From positions 1 through 64,000 of the forward strand of contig JALNYO010000003.1 of NCBI GenBank assembly GCA_023229765.1: 64,000 nucleotides of DNA, in the 5' to 3' direction. The notes below the pieces were generated by a model. The model had not been told where the DNA came from. It saw nothing but the letters and a program-made list of their open reading frames with translations, and ran no database searches. Position 1 is the first letter of the stretch. Each line of letters starts with the position of its first letter. Positions 1 through 8,097 of the stretch are shown here, one piece after another. Source of the stretch: Syntrophales bacterium. GTDB lineage: Bacteria > Desulfobacterota > Syntrophia > Syntrophales > UBA5619. The position numbers and the translations under genes were made by a program.

Positions 1-1440
1 GGAGAGGCCGGTCATTACCATCAAGGTCAAAATCAGGTTTGCGCAGACAACCGCTGAACCAATCGGAATCAGGGAGGAAAATCCTTTTGCCAATCCGTCT
101 AACAGCACCTTCGGGCTTTTGGGGCGGATCGTCCGGTCTATGTAAGCCAGAATGATGAAGAGAAAAATCGCCAGAACGACGGCGAGACTGATTGAATATC
201 CCCAGTAGATAAAGCCCACGATGATTAAAAGGGGCAGAAAGATATAGGAATAGCGACGAAAATATCCCCAGCCGTAATTCTGGTCGTGTTCAATCGGCTT
301 GAGCCCCATCTTTTTGACGTAAAAATAGTTGTAGGCGAGAATCGCGATCAGATAGAGCAACATGGGGCCAATCGCCATAATGCATACCCACAGGTAGGGA
401 ATCGAGAGGATTTCCACCATGACGAAGGCGAGCGATCCCAGCACCGGCGGGGTGATCATCGCGATCGTTCCCGAAGTGGCGGCGATTCCGGCTGCCGTGT
501 ACTTGTCATATCCGCTTTTTTCGTACATCGGTTTGCTGATGGTCGAGACGAACTGGGTGTCGGCGGCGCCGGAGCCGCTGAACAGGCCCATGAAAACCGA
601 GGCGAGCGCCGTGACGATCCCGGGGCCGTCCGCCCGGCCGCGGGAGGCGAGCGAGGCGATATTGGCGATGATTTTTCCCAGGTTCAAAACCCCGATGATT
701 CCGCCCATGATGGTGAAATAAACGAGATATTTAGCGGAGACGCCGGTAATCATCCCGAAAAGACCGGCCTCCGTCTCGCTGAAGAGCTTGGCGAGCAGCA
801 GGTCGAAGCCGAAAACGGCGTGGGAAAAGACGCCCCCCATCAGATCCCCGTGGAGGTTGTAGAGAAGAAAGGTGAGTACCAGGCACGGCAGGATAGCCCC
901 GATGTAGCGGTACACCTGGCCTAGCAGCAGCAGCGTAAGTCCGAAGCTCAGCACCAGATCCCATGCTTCGGGAATCATGGCCCTCTCAATGATGTCATGA
1001 AAAAAAACAACATGATAGGTATAGGGAATGATCACCAGCAGCGCCGCCAGCTTGTCGGCTATTTTACTGGAACGGGGATAAAGGGTCGGCAGCACCGCCG
1101 CCATCCAGAAGATTGTCGCGGCAATGTTTAATTTAACATCCAGACCAATTTTCCAGAAGGAATACAACGGAAAGGCGGCCATGAGCGCAAACACGAAGGC
1201 CCCGACTCCGGCCTTTCCGGGGGGGCGCTGGGAGGAGATAAGGTAGCCGGTCAAAAGCAGAAATAAAACGTGAGTGGAGCGCTGCAGCTCGGTCAAATCG
1301 AGAATGCTCAGAGAAAAACCGGCAAATGGGGTAAAGGGGTGAATTACCAGATACAAGCTGTAAATACTGGCGATTACCAGCAGGGGCTTGATGACAAATC
1401 GCCCGAGGTTGTCTTCCTGACTGATTGGCTCGTTGTGCAT
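1..1440 (-). CDS. TRAP transporter fused permease (3' end outside window)
   Basis: Reading the minus strand from an ATG at 1440 gives 480 codons with no stop, running off the window edge, so the C-terminus is missing. The protein is almost entirely hydrophobic helices. Its central part carries GLFSGSGAADTQFVSTI and TSGTIAMITPPVLGSLAFVM, typical of the DctM-like large permease of TRAP transporters in the fused (small plus large subunit) form. TRAP permeases use ion gradients to import organic acids captured by a periplasmic protein, often of the TAXI type; no such gene is visible here, so it may lie beyond the left edge. An AAAGG ribosome-binding site sits 9 bases before the ATG. The substrate cannot be read from the sequence. 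Confidence 0.85.
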   Translation of the reverse strand, partial: MHNEPISQEDNLGRFVIKPLLVIASIYSLYLVIHPFTPFAGFSLSILDLTELQRSTHVLFLLLTGYLISSQRPPGKAGVGAFVFALMAAFPLYSFWKIGLDVKLNIAATIFWMAAVLPTLYPRSSKIADKLAALLVIIPYTYHVVFFHDIIERAMIPEAWDLVLSFGLTLLLLGQVYRYIGAILPCLVLTFLLYNLHGDLMGGVFSHAVFGFDLLLAKLFSETEAGLFGMITGVSAKYLVYFTIMGGIIGVLNLGKIIANIASLASRGRADGPGIVTALASVFMGLFSGSGAADTQFVSTISKPMYEKSGYDKYTAAGIAATSGTIAMITPPVLGSLAFVMVEILSIPYLWVCIMAIGPMLLYLIAILAYNYFYVKKMGLKPIEHDQNYGWGYFRRYSYIFLPLLIIVGFIYWGYSISLAVVLAIFLFIILAYIDRTIRPKSPKVLLDGLAKGFSSLIPIGSAVVCANLILTLMVMTGLS

Positions 1441-1607
1441 GCGTTTTTACCTTTCTGGGGGAAACATGCCTCACCCGGGAGGTTGTTTATGAGTAGATCA
1501 GGTATAGGCGACCTCTAAAACAACGGGGCAGCCTTTGTCAACAACAATATGTCTCTTCGTTGACAGTTCGGACATTTGCCGGGATTGTGCAGCGCCTGAT
1601 CCTGACG

Positions 1608-3188
1608 TCAGATTTTCTTCCGCTCATCGGTCCAGTAGCGCTCCCGCAACTTTTTCTTTTCTATTTTTCCGGAACCTGTCTTGGGGAGCGACGGTAAAAA
1701 TTCTACTGATTTAGGGGCTTTGTAACGCGCTATCTGCTCCTTGCAAAACGAGATCAGCTCGTCCGCCGTTGCACTTATTCCGGGTTTCAAAACAACAGTG
1801 GCGTGAACCGTCTCTCCCCACTTTTCATCGGGAACGCCAACTACGGCGCACTCCAGAACGGCCTTATGCATGTAGAGGGCATTTTCGACCTCCGTGGAAT
1901 AGACGTTTTCGCCGCCGGTTACAATCATGTCTTTTTTCCGATCCACGATCGTTACATAGCCTTCTTCGTCCATCACGGCCATGTCGCCGGTATAGAGCCA
2001 ACCGTCGCGGATGGCCTTTGCCGTTTCCTCCGGGAGCTGCCAGTAGCCGGGAGTCACGGTATCGCCCCGCACAATTATTTCGCCGACCTCTTTTTCATCC
2101 TTTTTGACCTCGCCGCCTGCATCGTTCACCACCTTGAGAGCGACGGCGATGAACTCCCGACCGGTTTTTGATTTGAAGCGGAGCTGCTCTTCCGGCGGCA
2201 GTCGCCGCAGGTGATCCTTGAGGATGGAAAAGGTCAGGTAGGGGCACGTCTCGGTCATTCCGTAGGTCTGGATGTAGTCGCACCCGAAGGTTTCCACGAT
2301 CCGGCGGACAACCTCCGGGGCGATCGGGGCGCCGCCGCTGAGCAGCACCCGCAGGCTGCTGAAGTTGTATTTTTTGACCCCCGGATAATTGATCAGCATG
2401 TTGAGCATCGTGGGGATAAGATTGGTCAGCGTGACCTTCTTTTCTTCCAGAGCCGACAAAACCAGCGGCGGGGCGAATTCGCCGACAAGAACGTGCGTGC
2501 CGCCGACCCAGGTTATCGCCCAGCTTGCCCAGGCGTCCGCCAGATGAAACAAGGGTGCGGCATGGAGCCAGACATCCCGGTCGGTGAGCTGCAATTCCGC
2601 AATTGTCCCCAGGGCATGCAGGGAAACATTCTTATGGGTAAGGATTACCCCCTTCGGACGTCCCGTCGTTCCGCTCGTGTAGTAGATCTGGGCGATATCG
2701 TCCTCCTTTACCGCAACATCTGCGCAGAAGGCGTCTTTGCCGGCAACAAGTTTTTCATACGAGCGGTCGTTTTTCCCTTCCGGGAACCCGCCGGACGCGT
2801 TGCCGGTCCAGATAATCTTTTCGAGAGAGGGAATATTGCCGCGGATTTGCTCAACCGTTTTTGCGAACTTCGGGTCGGCAATAAGCAGCTTTGCGCCGGC
2901 GTCATTCAGGATGAAGGCGAGTTCAGCGGCGGATAAACGATGGTTCAGCGGGACGGCGATTGCCCCGATGAGGGCGATGGCGTAGTATGATTCAAGGTAA
3001 TAATGGCAATTGGGGTGCAAAATGGCTACCCGGTCGCCCTTTTTTATGCCCTCCGCCTGCATGAAGGCGGAAATACTGCGGAGGCGATCAAAAAAATCCC
3101 GGTAGGTCCAGCTATTGTTTCCGCAGATGACGGCCTTTTTTTCGGGGAAAAACAGGCAGGCTTTCTTTAATGAGTCCGGAAGAATCAT
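1608..3188 (-). CDS. AMP-forming acyl-CoA ligase
   Basis: A 526-residue member of the adenylate-forming (ANL) superfamily that activates a carboxylic acid to its CoA thioester with ATP. The P-loop-like motif YTSGTTGRPKG is at residues 170-180. The A5 motif QTYGMTET, the hinge WLYTGDMAVMDEEGYVTIVDR with KKDMIVTGGENV, and the C-terminal catalytic lysine region KTGSGKIEKKKLR are all present, so the enzyme looks intact and of normal length. It is closest in style to medium/long-chain fatty-acid and aryl-acid CoA ligases. It lies downstream of no obvious partner; the TRAP permease follows on the same strand after 167 bases, so a role in using an imported organic acid is possible but inferred. Substrate unknown. 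Confidence 0.9.
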   Translation of the reverse strand: MILPDSLKKACLFFPEKKAVICGNNSWTYRDFFDRLRSISAFMQAEGIKKGDRVAILHPNCHYYLESYYAIALIGAIAVPLNHRLSAAELAFILNDAGAKLLIADPKFAKTVEQIRGNIPSLEKIIWTGNASGGFPEGKNDRSYEKLVAGKDAFCADVAVKEDDIAQIYYTSGTTGRPKGVILTHKNVSLHALGTIAELQLTDRDVWLHAAPLFHLADAWASWAITWVGGTHVLVGEFAPPLVLSALEEKKVTLTNLIPTMLNMLINYPGVKKYNFSSLRVLLSGGAPIAPEVVRRIVETFGCDYIQTYGMTETCPYLTFSILKDHLRRLPPEEQLRFKSKTGREFIAVALKVVNDAGGEVKKDEKEVGEIIVRGDTVTPGYWQLPEETAKAIRDGWLYTGDMAVMDEEGYVTIVDRKKDMIVTGGENVYSTEVENALYMHKAVLECAVVGVPDEKWGETVHATVVLKPGISATADELISFCKEQIARYKAPKSVEFLPSLPKTGSGKIEKKKLRERYWTDERKKI

Positions 3189-3559
3189 GTTTAAACCTCA
3201 AGCGTCTTTATTCCAGGCATCCATAGCTTGGCGAGTCATTTATTTTTTTGCGTGGGAAACGGGGCCGTGCTCTTCAAATCAGTAATTCTGCAATGCAGAT
3301 TAGCCCCTCTTGCCGCATTGTTCTACGATCGGGCTTTTGCCGGTGTGACAATAAACGGCAGTTTTTCGAAAAATTCACTTTGGGCAACCAGGCGAGTGGA
3401 AACAAAACGGGCCTTGCGATTAAAAGCATCCAGACGCCCCCTGCGCCAAGAGGGAGGGGCATCTGGAGCAGCTTAACGGCTGATTTTTAAGCCTATCTCC
3501 GTTTGCAGGGAAACCTGTCGCCTGCAACATAATTCTCGCTTGTTAGATTCTCAGGAAAC
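3189..3559. other. Non-coding spacer with a hairpin
   Basis: No credible gene. An imperfect inverted repeat of 11 bp (CCAGACGCCCC at 3430-3440 and GGGGCATCTGG at 3456-3466, one mismatch position) forms a hairpin. It could be a weak terminator for the gene on either side or a repeat remnant. The upstream part is AT-rich and could carry the ligase promoter, but no clear -35/-10 pair was found. Confidence 0.4.
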
Positions 3560-4204
3560 CTACCTATCGCGGGGCTCCACAGCCAGTTGGCACTTTTCAT
3601 GCAAACAGACGGAAAGTTTGCCCGTATCTTCTTCTGTAACGTGGATGATAAGGTCCTTCTCCGAGCCCCTGCGGCTTCTTATATAGGAGGCGTTCAATAC
3701 GTGAAGACCGCTATCAGCCACGCAACGGAAGGCGTTGGCGATCTGCTCCGTTGATTCGCAATGGCGTACAATCAGCCGCGATCCCTCCTCGCCGATTCCC
3801 AGAATCGGGTTCAGAATCATATAGAAAAAGTCGTTGGTAGTGACTATGCCCACAACCTTGCCATCCTCCATGACGGGCAGGGCGCCGACATGCCTGTCCT
3901 GAGCCAGGCGGACGGCATTTTCTATCGTCGTTTCGGGGGTAACGGTGGCCACATCCTTCTGCATAATGTCATTGACCGTCAACTTGGCGAAAAGGTAGTG
4001 GATTTCTCCGATGCTCAGGCTTGTCGCCATGGACGGCGAGGAATGAAGCACCCGGTCCTTGGTGACGATACCCTTGAGCTTCCCCTTGTCAACTACTGGA
4101 AGTCGTTCGATCTTTCTTTCCTTCATGAGTTTCGCCGCTTCCAGCACCGGGGTATCGCTGGTAACGGTCACTACGGGTGTAGACATGATGTGTCGTACGC
4201 GCAT
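3560..4204 (-). CDS. Tandem CBS-domain protein with ACT-like C-terminus (AcuB-like)
   Basis: A 214-residue soluble protein. Two CBS repeats occupy about residues 1-60 (MRVRHIMSTPVVTVTSDTPV) and 75-135 (VNDIMQKDVATVTPETTIE, ending VVGIVTTNDFF); together they form a Bateman module that usually binds adenine nucleotides. Residues about 140-210 look like an ACT-type regulatory domain, as in the AcuB family. Such proteins act as ligand or energy sensors. The ATG at 4204 is well supported by AGGAGG seven bases upstream. It appears to be monocistronic, so its partner is not evident. Call of the CBS pair is firm; the ACT-like domain is judged from pattern only. Confidence 0.85.
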   Translation of the reverse strand: MRVRHIMSTPVVTVTSDTPVLEAAKLMKERKIERLPVVDKGKLKGIVTKDRVLHSSPSMATSLSIGEIHYLFAKLTVNDIMQKDVATVTPETTIENAVRLAQDRHVGALPVMEDGKVVGIVTTNDFFYMILNPILGIGEEGSRLIVRHCESTEQIANAFRCVADSGLHVLNASYIRSRRGSEKDLIIHVTEEDTGKLSVCLHEKCQLAVEPRDR

Positions 4205-4373
4205 GGCAACCTCCTGATTTTGTTATTGGATGAGTTATGCTTCCCTTTTGCAGCCCCCTGACTGTGGGACACGTGCAGAGGCGGATGGATGTTAAAAGAA
4301 GCCGGCCTTGTTGTCAAGACAATTTTACAACAGGCAATTCCATCACTTAGCCGGCAGCGCAAGGATTTTTCAA

Positions 4374-4898
4374 TCAGGCAATCTTTTTCATCGTCATTCG
4401 ATATTTCTCGGCGAGTTCCCTGTAGAGGATGACGCCTTCAGCGGTAGCGATGATATTTTTTGCGGAGGCCTTCTTGATGATTTTTGCCGGATTGCCGCCG
4501 ACGATTGTTCCGGCGGGAACCCTCATTCCCTGAAGAACTACCGAACCCGCCGCAACGAAAGAGTCTTCCTCGCAGATCACTTGAAACATCAGCACCGCCC
4601 CCATGCCGATTATCGTGCGCGGCAAGATATGCACGTCGTGCAGCAGCGCCCCATGCCCGACAATGACGTCGTTTTCGATCACAACCTCTGACCCGATATC
4701 GACATGGATGACGGCGTTGTCCTGAAAGCTCACCCCCTCGCCGAGGGTTATGGGACCTAAATCCCCTCTGATCACAGCCCCCGGGCCGATGAAACAACTT
4801 TCTCCGATAACGACGTCGCCGATGATCACGGCCTCGGGATGAACAAAAGCGGAAGCCGATATCCGCGGTATTTTTCCATTAAATTCATAAACTGGCAT
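4374..4898 (-). CDS. Gamma-carbonic-anhydrase-like hexapeptide protein
   Basis: A left-handed beta-helix protein of 174 residues when started at the ATG at 4898, which has GGGAG seven bases upstream. An in-frame ATG at 4964 would add 22 residues that lack homology-like character and a ribosome-binding site. Hexapeptide repeats (IIGDVVIGESCFIGPGAVIR and following) cover residues 25-135. The three zinc-ligand histidines of the gamma carbonic anhydrase family are visible as H65, H82 and H87 (VGHGALLH), so metal binding is likely retained. Relatives include CamH, YrdA, PaaY and CaiE; real carbonic anhydrase activity versus another role cannot be decided from sequence. Confidence 0.85.
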   Translation of the reverse strand: MPVYEFNGKIPRISASAFVHPEAVIIGDVVIGESCFIGPGAVIRGDLGPITLGEGVSFQDNAVIHVDIGSEVVIENDVIVGHGALLHDVHILPRTIIGMGAVLMFQVICEEDSFVAAGSVVLQGMRVPAGTIVGGNPAKIIKKASAKNIIATAEGVILYRELAEKYRMTMKKIA

Positions 4899-5138
4899 GT
4901 AATGTCTCCCTATAAAATATCGTCTGCTCTGTTTTTTGAAAAAATTTAACTTCAAAAAATGCATTTTAATTGAAAAATATCACAAATATTCACCTCTCCC
5001 CGCTTGTTGGCAAATGCGGACGTTCTGCAATAGCCTCAATGGGAATATAATTCCAGAAGAAAATTGTGAGAGAGCAGGATTCATCTCTTTTGACCGACAG
5101 GGACGGCATTAATTTTTGGCCTAAAAAGGCTAACGACA

Positions 5139-5290
5139 GAGGCAATTGCAAAACCATTTGTCATTCCCGAATGTCTCTATGGGAAAGCGAAGCTTAATGT
5201 TCATAATATGGTTTTTCACGCAGTTAGAACCAGATTCCCGCTCAGAATCGTTGCGGGAATGACAAGAATGGGGAGTTTTGCAATTACCTC
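5139..5290 (+). repeat. Dispersed inverted-repeat element, family A copy 1
   Basis: A 152-bp element with complementary ends: GAGGCAATTGCAAAACCAT on the left and a right end reading TTTTGCAATTACCTC, so both termini share the core AATTGCAAAA in opposite orientation. Inside are palindromes built on GTCATTCCCG and CGGGAATGAC. Copies 2 (37106-37237) and 3 (55201-55278) match it. Compared with copy 2, copy 1 carries about 20 extra bases around 5184-5210. It has no coding capacity and resembles a MITE or REP-type element. It lies between the hexapeptide gene and the tungstate operon control region. Confidence 0.85.
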
Positions 5291-5300
5291 GGCAGACATT

Positions 5301-5360
5301 TTATAAAGTAAGAAATAGTAATAAAAAGTATGAAATAGTATTATAAAGTAATAAAAGGTA
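5301..5360 (+). promoter_or_regulatory. Six phased decamer repeats upstream of tungstate operon
   Basis: Three tandem 20-bp units, each made of two 10-mers ending in GTA: TTATAAAGTA, AGAAATAGTA, ATAAAAAGTA, TGAAATAGTA, TTATAAAGTA, ATAAAAGGTA. The array ends 9 bases before a TTGACA -35 box. The 10-bp spacing would place every GTA on the same DNA face, as expected for a cooperative operator or a bent upstream activating sequence. The role in tungstate or molybdate control is inferred from position; the pattern does not match the ModE palindrome as I know it. Confidence 0.7.
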
Positions 5361-5369
5361 TTTTTTATC

Positions 5370-5398
5370 TTGACAGTAGTATTGGGTAAAGTATATCT
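5370..5398 (+). promoter_or_regulatory. Promoter of the tungstate transporter operon
   Basis: A perfect -35 box TTGACA at 5370-5375 is followed after 16 to 17 bases by TATATCT (5392-5398) as the -10 region. It lies about 140 bases before the first gene, leaving a long leader with a short palindrome TTGCCGGCAA but no riboswitch that I recognise. Confidence 0.65.
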
Positions 5399-5535
5399 TT
5401 CCGCAAAATCATGTTGCCGGCAACGCACCTTTTGATTATTTCCCGGCATCAAACAATCATTTAAGCGTTTCTATAAAGGGTCCCGATGCTGACTTTTACA
5501 GATATTGAGAAAAATTAAAAAAGGAGGTTTTGAAA

Positions 5536-6546
5536 ATGGAGTTTGATGTTCATAAAGTGAAAGGGCCGTTGCGGGGCAAGTTTTTTTCTTTATTGATGAT
5601 TTTTTTATTCGCGTTTGTTGTTCTTACAGGCTTGTCGGGCCGGGCACGGGCGGAGGAGTTTTCCGGCAAGTTTCCCGTCTTTATCGCCGGCAGCCTGACG
5701 GTTCCCTTCAAGGCGGTCGCCAAAGTGTACAACAAGCAGTATCCGCAGGTTGAAGTAATGATCGAGGGCGGCGGAAGCGCCACGACGATCCGCAAGGTCA
5801 CGGAACTCAAAAGGGAGTGCGGCATCATTGCCTCGGCCGACTACAAGATCGTGCCGAAGCTGATGTTTCCCGATTACGCCGACTGGTACATCATCTTCGC
5901 ATCGAATCAGATGGTGCTCTGCTATACGGAAAAATCAAAATTTGCCAGGGAAATCAACGCAGACAACTGGTACAAGATACTCCAGAAGGACGGGGTGACA
6001 TATGGCCGCAGCGACCCCGATCAGGACCCCTGCGGATACCGCACCCTGATGCTCTGGCAGCTCGCGGAGAAACATTACAATGAAAACGGATTATACAACA
6101 AACTCTACGGCGCCCGGGGCGATACGATGAAGGCCAAAGCGGTCGAGCTGCTCGCGCTTCTGCAGTCAGGCGATCTCGACTACGCCTTTGAGTACGACTC
6201 CGTTGCCCGGCAGCATGGACTGAAGTATGTTCAGTTGCCTGAAAGAATTAATCTTTCCAGTGCCGAGCATGAAGAATTCTACTCCCGGGCCAAGGTAAGC
6301 ATCAAGGGTGCCAAGCCCGGCCAGAAGATCAATCTGGTCGGAGAACCGATTCTTTACGCGCTCACGATTCCGAAAAATTACCCCGACCAGAAAAAGGCGA
6401 TGAGTTGGGTAGAATTTCTGCTGAGCGAAAAGGGAATCAAGGCGATGGCTGCCTCCGGCCAGAGTTCCGTTTGCCCCGCCGTAGCCAGTGACAAAGGCAA
6501 GCTTCCGGAGGCGCTCAAAAAGTATGTAAAATATTTTCCGCATTGA
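5536..6546 (+). CDS. wtpA: Tungstate/molybdate-binding protein, WtpA-like
   Basis: A secreted ABC-transporter binding protein of 336 residues. A signal peptide (MEFDVHK, then a hydrophobic stretch ending near SGRARAEE) precedes the mature domain starting VFIAGSLTVPFKAVAKVY. The segments DPDQDPCGYRTLMLWQLAE and NLVGEPILYALTIPKNYPD are characteristic of the WtpA/TupA-like oxyanion binders found in archaea and anaerobic bacteria, rather than of classic ModA. The ATG at 5536 has AAGGAGG eight bases upstream; a TTG six bases earlier is too close to that site. First gene of a four-gene operon with a second binding protein, a permease and an ATPase. Tungstate rather than molybdate preference is suggested by the nearby tungsten enzyme cluster but is inference. 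Confidence 0.88.
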   Translation: MEFDVHKVKGPLRGKFFSLLMIFLFAFVVLTGLSGRARAEEFSGKFPVFIAGSLTVPFKAVAKVYNKQYPQVEVMIEGGGSATTIRKVTELKRECGIIASADYKIVPKLMFPDYADWYIIFASNQMVLCYTEKSKFAREINADNWYKILQKDGVTYGRSDPDQDPCGYRTLMLWQLAEKHYNENGLYNKLYGARGDTMKAKAVELLALLQSGDLDYAFEYDSVARQHGLKYVQLPERINLSSAEHEEFYSRAKVSIKGAKPGQKINLVGEPILYALTIPKNYPDQKKAMSWVEFLLSEKGIKAMAASGQSSVCPAVASDKGKLPEALKKYVKYFPH

Positions 6547-6560
6547 AGGAGGTTATTATT

Positions 6561-7325
6561 ATGAAGAGCGGTTTTACAAGGATTTTGATCCTTTTCCTGG
6601 TCATTTCCGGTGTTTTTTTTGCGAAAGAGGGGACGTGCGGCGACCCGGTTAAATTGAATCTGTATGCCGCCGCCGGGTTGAAAAAACCCATGGATGTTGT
6701 CGTTGACAAATTCAGCAAGGAATACGGTGTGAAAATTTTCCCCAATTACGGCCCGTCGGGCGGGCTTTACACCCAGATCATAAAAGGGCAGCCGTGCGAC
6801 ATTTACTTCAGCGCCGACTGGATGCTGATTGAAAAACTGAAGGAAAAGAAGCTTCTGGCCGAGGGGAAAAAAATATTGAAGGATGTCATGGTGCTTGTTG
6901 TTTCCAAAACAGGCGAAGAAAAGAAGATTAAAACCTTCGCCGATCTGACGAAGGAGGGAGTGGTTCTGTCGATTGCCGATCCGCGAGCCCCTGTCGGCAT
7001 GTATGCCGAAAAAGGGCTGCGGAATCTTGGCCTGTTCGACAAGATAATTGCCACGGGAAATCTCAAGGCGAAGCCAAGCACGGTAAACCAGGTGGCCATT
7101 CTGGTAGAGAAGGACCAGGTGGATGCAGGGATGATTTTCAAGAGTGTCGCAAACATGTATAAGCTCAACCAGGTTGCGTCTATGGGATACGATGTTACAG
7201 GAGATATCAGCTTCGGGATCGGAATTATCAAGGGCGAAAACGAAGATATGGCGAAGAAATTCATGGCCTTTACTGTTGCCCATATAGACGAGTTTGTCAA
7301 ATACGGGTGGCAGCCCTATGAATAG
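6561..7325 (+). CDS. modA: Periplasmic molybdate/tungstate-binding protein, ModA-like
   Basis: A 254-residue binding protein with a signal peptide (residues 1-25, MKSGFTRILILFLVISGVFF). The mature part contains NLYAAAGLKKPMDVVVDKF, PSGGLYTQIIKGQPCDIYFSAD and STVNQVAILVEKDQVDAGMIF, the usual ModA layout for oxyanion capture. The ATG at 6561 is preceded by AAGGAGG (6546-6552), which starts on the last base of the upstream stop codon, so the two genes are closely coupled. Its stop overlaps the permease start by eight bases. A second, differently built binder in the same operon is unusual and may widen the range of affinity or specificity; both proteins would have to dock on the same permease. 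Confidence 0.88.
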   Translation: MKSGFTRILILFLVISGVFFAKEGTCGDPVKLNLYAAAGLKKPMDVVVDKFSKEYGVKIFPNYGPSGGLYTQIIKGQPCDIYFSADWMLIEKLKEKKLLAEGKKILKDVMVLVVSKTGEEKKIKTFADLTKEGVVLSIADPRAPVGMYAEKGLRNLGLFDKIIATGNLKAKPSTVNQVAILVEKDQVDAGMIFKSVANMYKLNQVASMGYDVTGDISFGIGIIKGENEDMAKKFMAFTVAHIDEFVKYGWQPYE

Positions 7326-8097
7326 AATCGTAACCAGAAACATGATTGCCGTTATTTTTGCGCCTTTTTTGCTTCTGCTGATTATTTATCCTCTTGTTGC
7401 GCTCTTGACAAATCTGGAAATTCCGGGAATCGTCAAGACCTTTCACGATTATCTTTTCTGGGAAAGCGTGAAAAACACGATGTTTTGCGCCCTTGCCGCA
7501 GCGGCTCTTTGTGTGGTGATGGCGATCGGGTTCGGCTATTGTCACCTCTTTTTGAGAAATACGCTGCTGTACAAGGCGGCTAATTTAATGAATGACCTGC
7601 CCGTCGCGATCCCCCATACGGTGGCGGGCCTGGCCCTGCTTCTTGCCTTCGGACGAACAAATTTCGGGTTTATCGGTTCCACTGGTCTTGCCTTTACTCT
7701 CGTTGCGGTCATTCTGGCCATGTTTTTCGTCTCCTACCCGCTTGCGGCCCGGGCGGTCGCAACGGGGGTTGATCAAATGGACCAGGAAAGCATCATTGTC
7801 GCCAGAACGCTGGGGGATACCCCAACGATGGCCTTTCTCCGGATAGCCTTGCCGGGCCTGAGAGAGGCCCTGTTTTCCGGTTTTGTCCTGGCCTTCGCCC
7901 GTTCCCTGAGCGAATTTGCCGCCGTGATCATGTTCGGTGGAAATGTTCCGGGTTCAACACAGGTTCTTGCTTCCTATGTTTTTACAAAAGTGGAAGAGGG
8001 CGAGGTGGCGATGGCGGTAACGGCGAGCGGCTTCTGTATTATGCTGTCCTTGATACTGGTGTTTTTTGCCGGTCGGGGAAGGAGGAGCCATGCTTAG
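7318..8097 (+). CDS. ABC transporter permease for tungstate/molybdate
   Basis: A 259-residue inner-membrane protein with about six helices. The cytoplasmic EAA-type loop is visible as RTLGDTPTMAFLRIALPG, and SLSEFAAVIMFGGNVPGST is typical of ModB/WtpB/TupB-type permeases. Two such chains normally pair with two ATPase chains. The ATG at 7318 overlaps the end of the ModA-like gene (ATGAATAG), and its own stop overlaps the ATPase start by eight bases, so all three are translationally coupled. The family does not by itself distinguish tungstate from molybdate. Confidence 0.88.
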   Translation: MNRIVTRNMIAVIFAPFLLLLIIYPLVALLTNLEIPGIVKTFHDYLFWESVKNTMFCALAAAALCVVMAIGFGYCHLFLRNTLLYKAANLMNDLPVAIPHTVAGLALLLAFGRTNFGFIGSTGLAFTLVAVILAMFFVSYPLAARAVATGVDQMDQESIIVARTLGDTPTMAFLRIALPGLREALFSGFVLAFARSLSEFAAVIMFGGNVPGSTQVLASYVFTKVEEGEVAMAVTASGFCIMLSLILVFFAGRGRRSHA

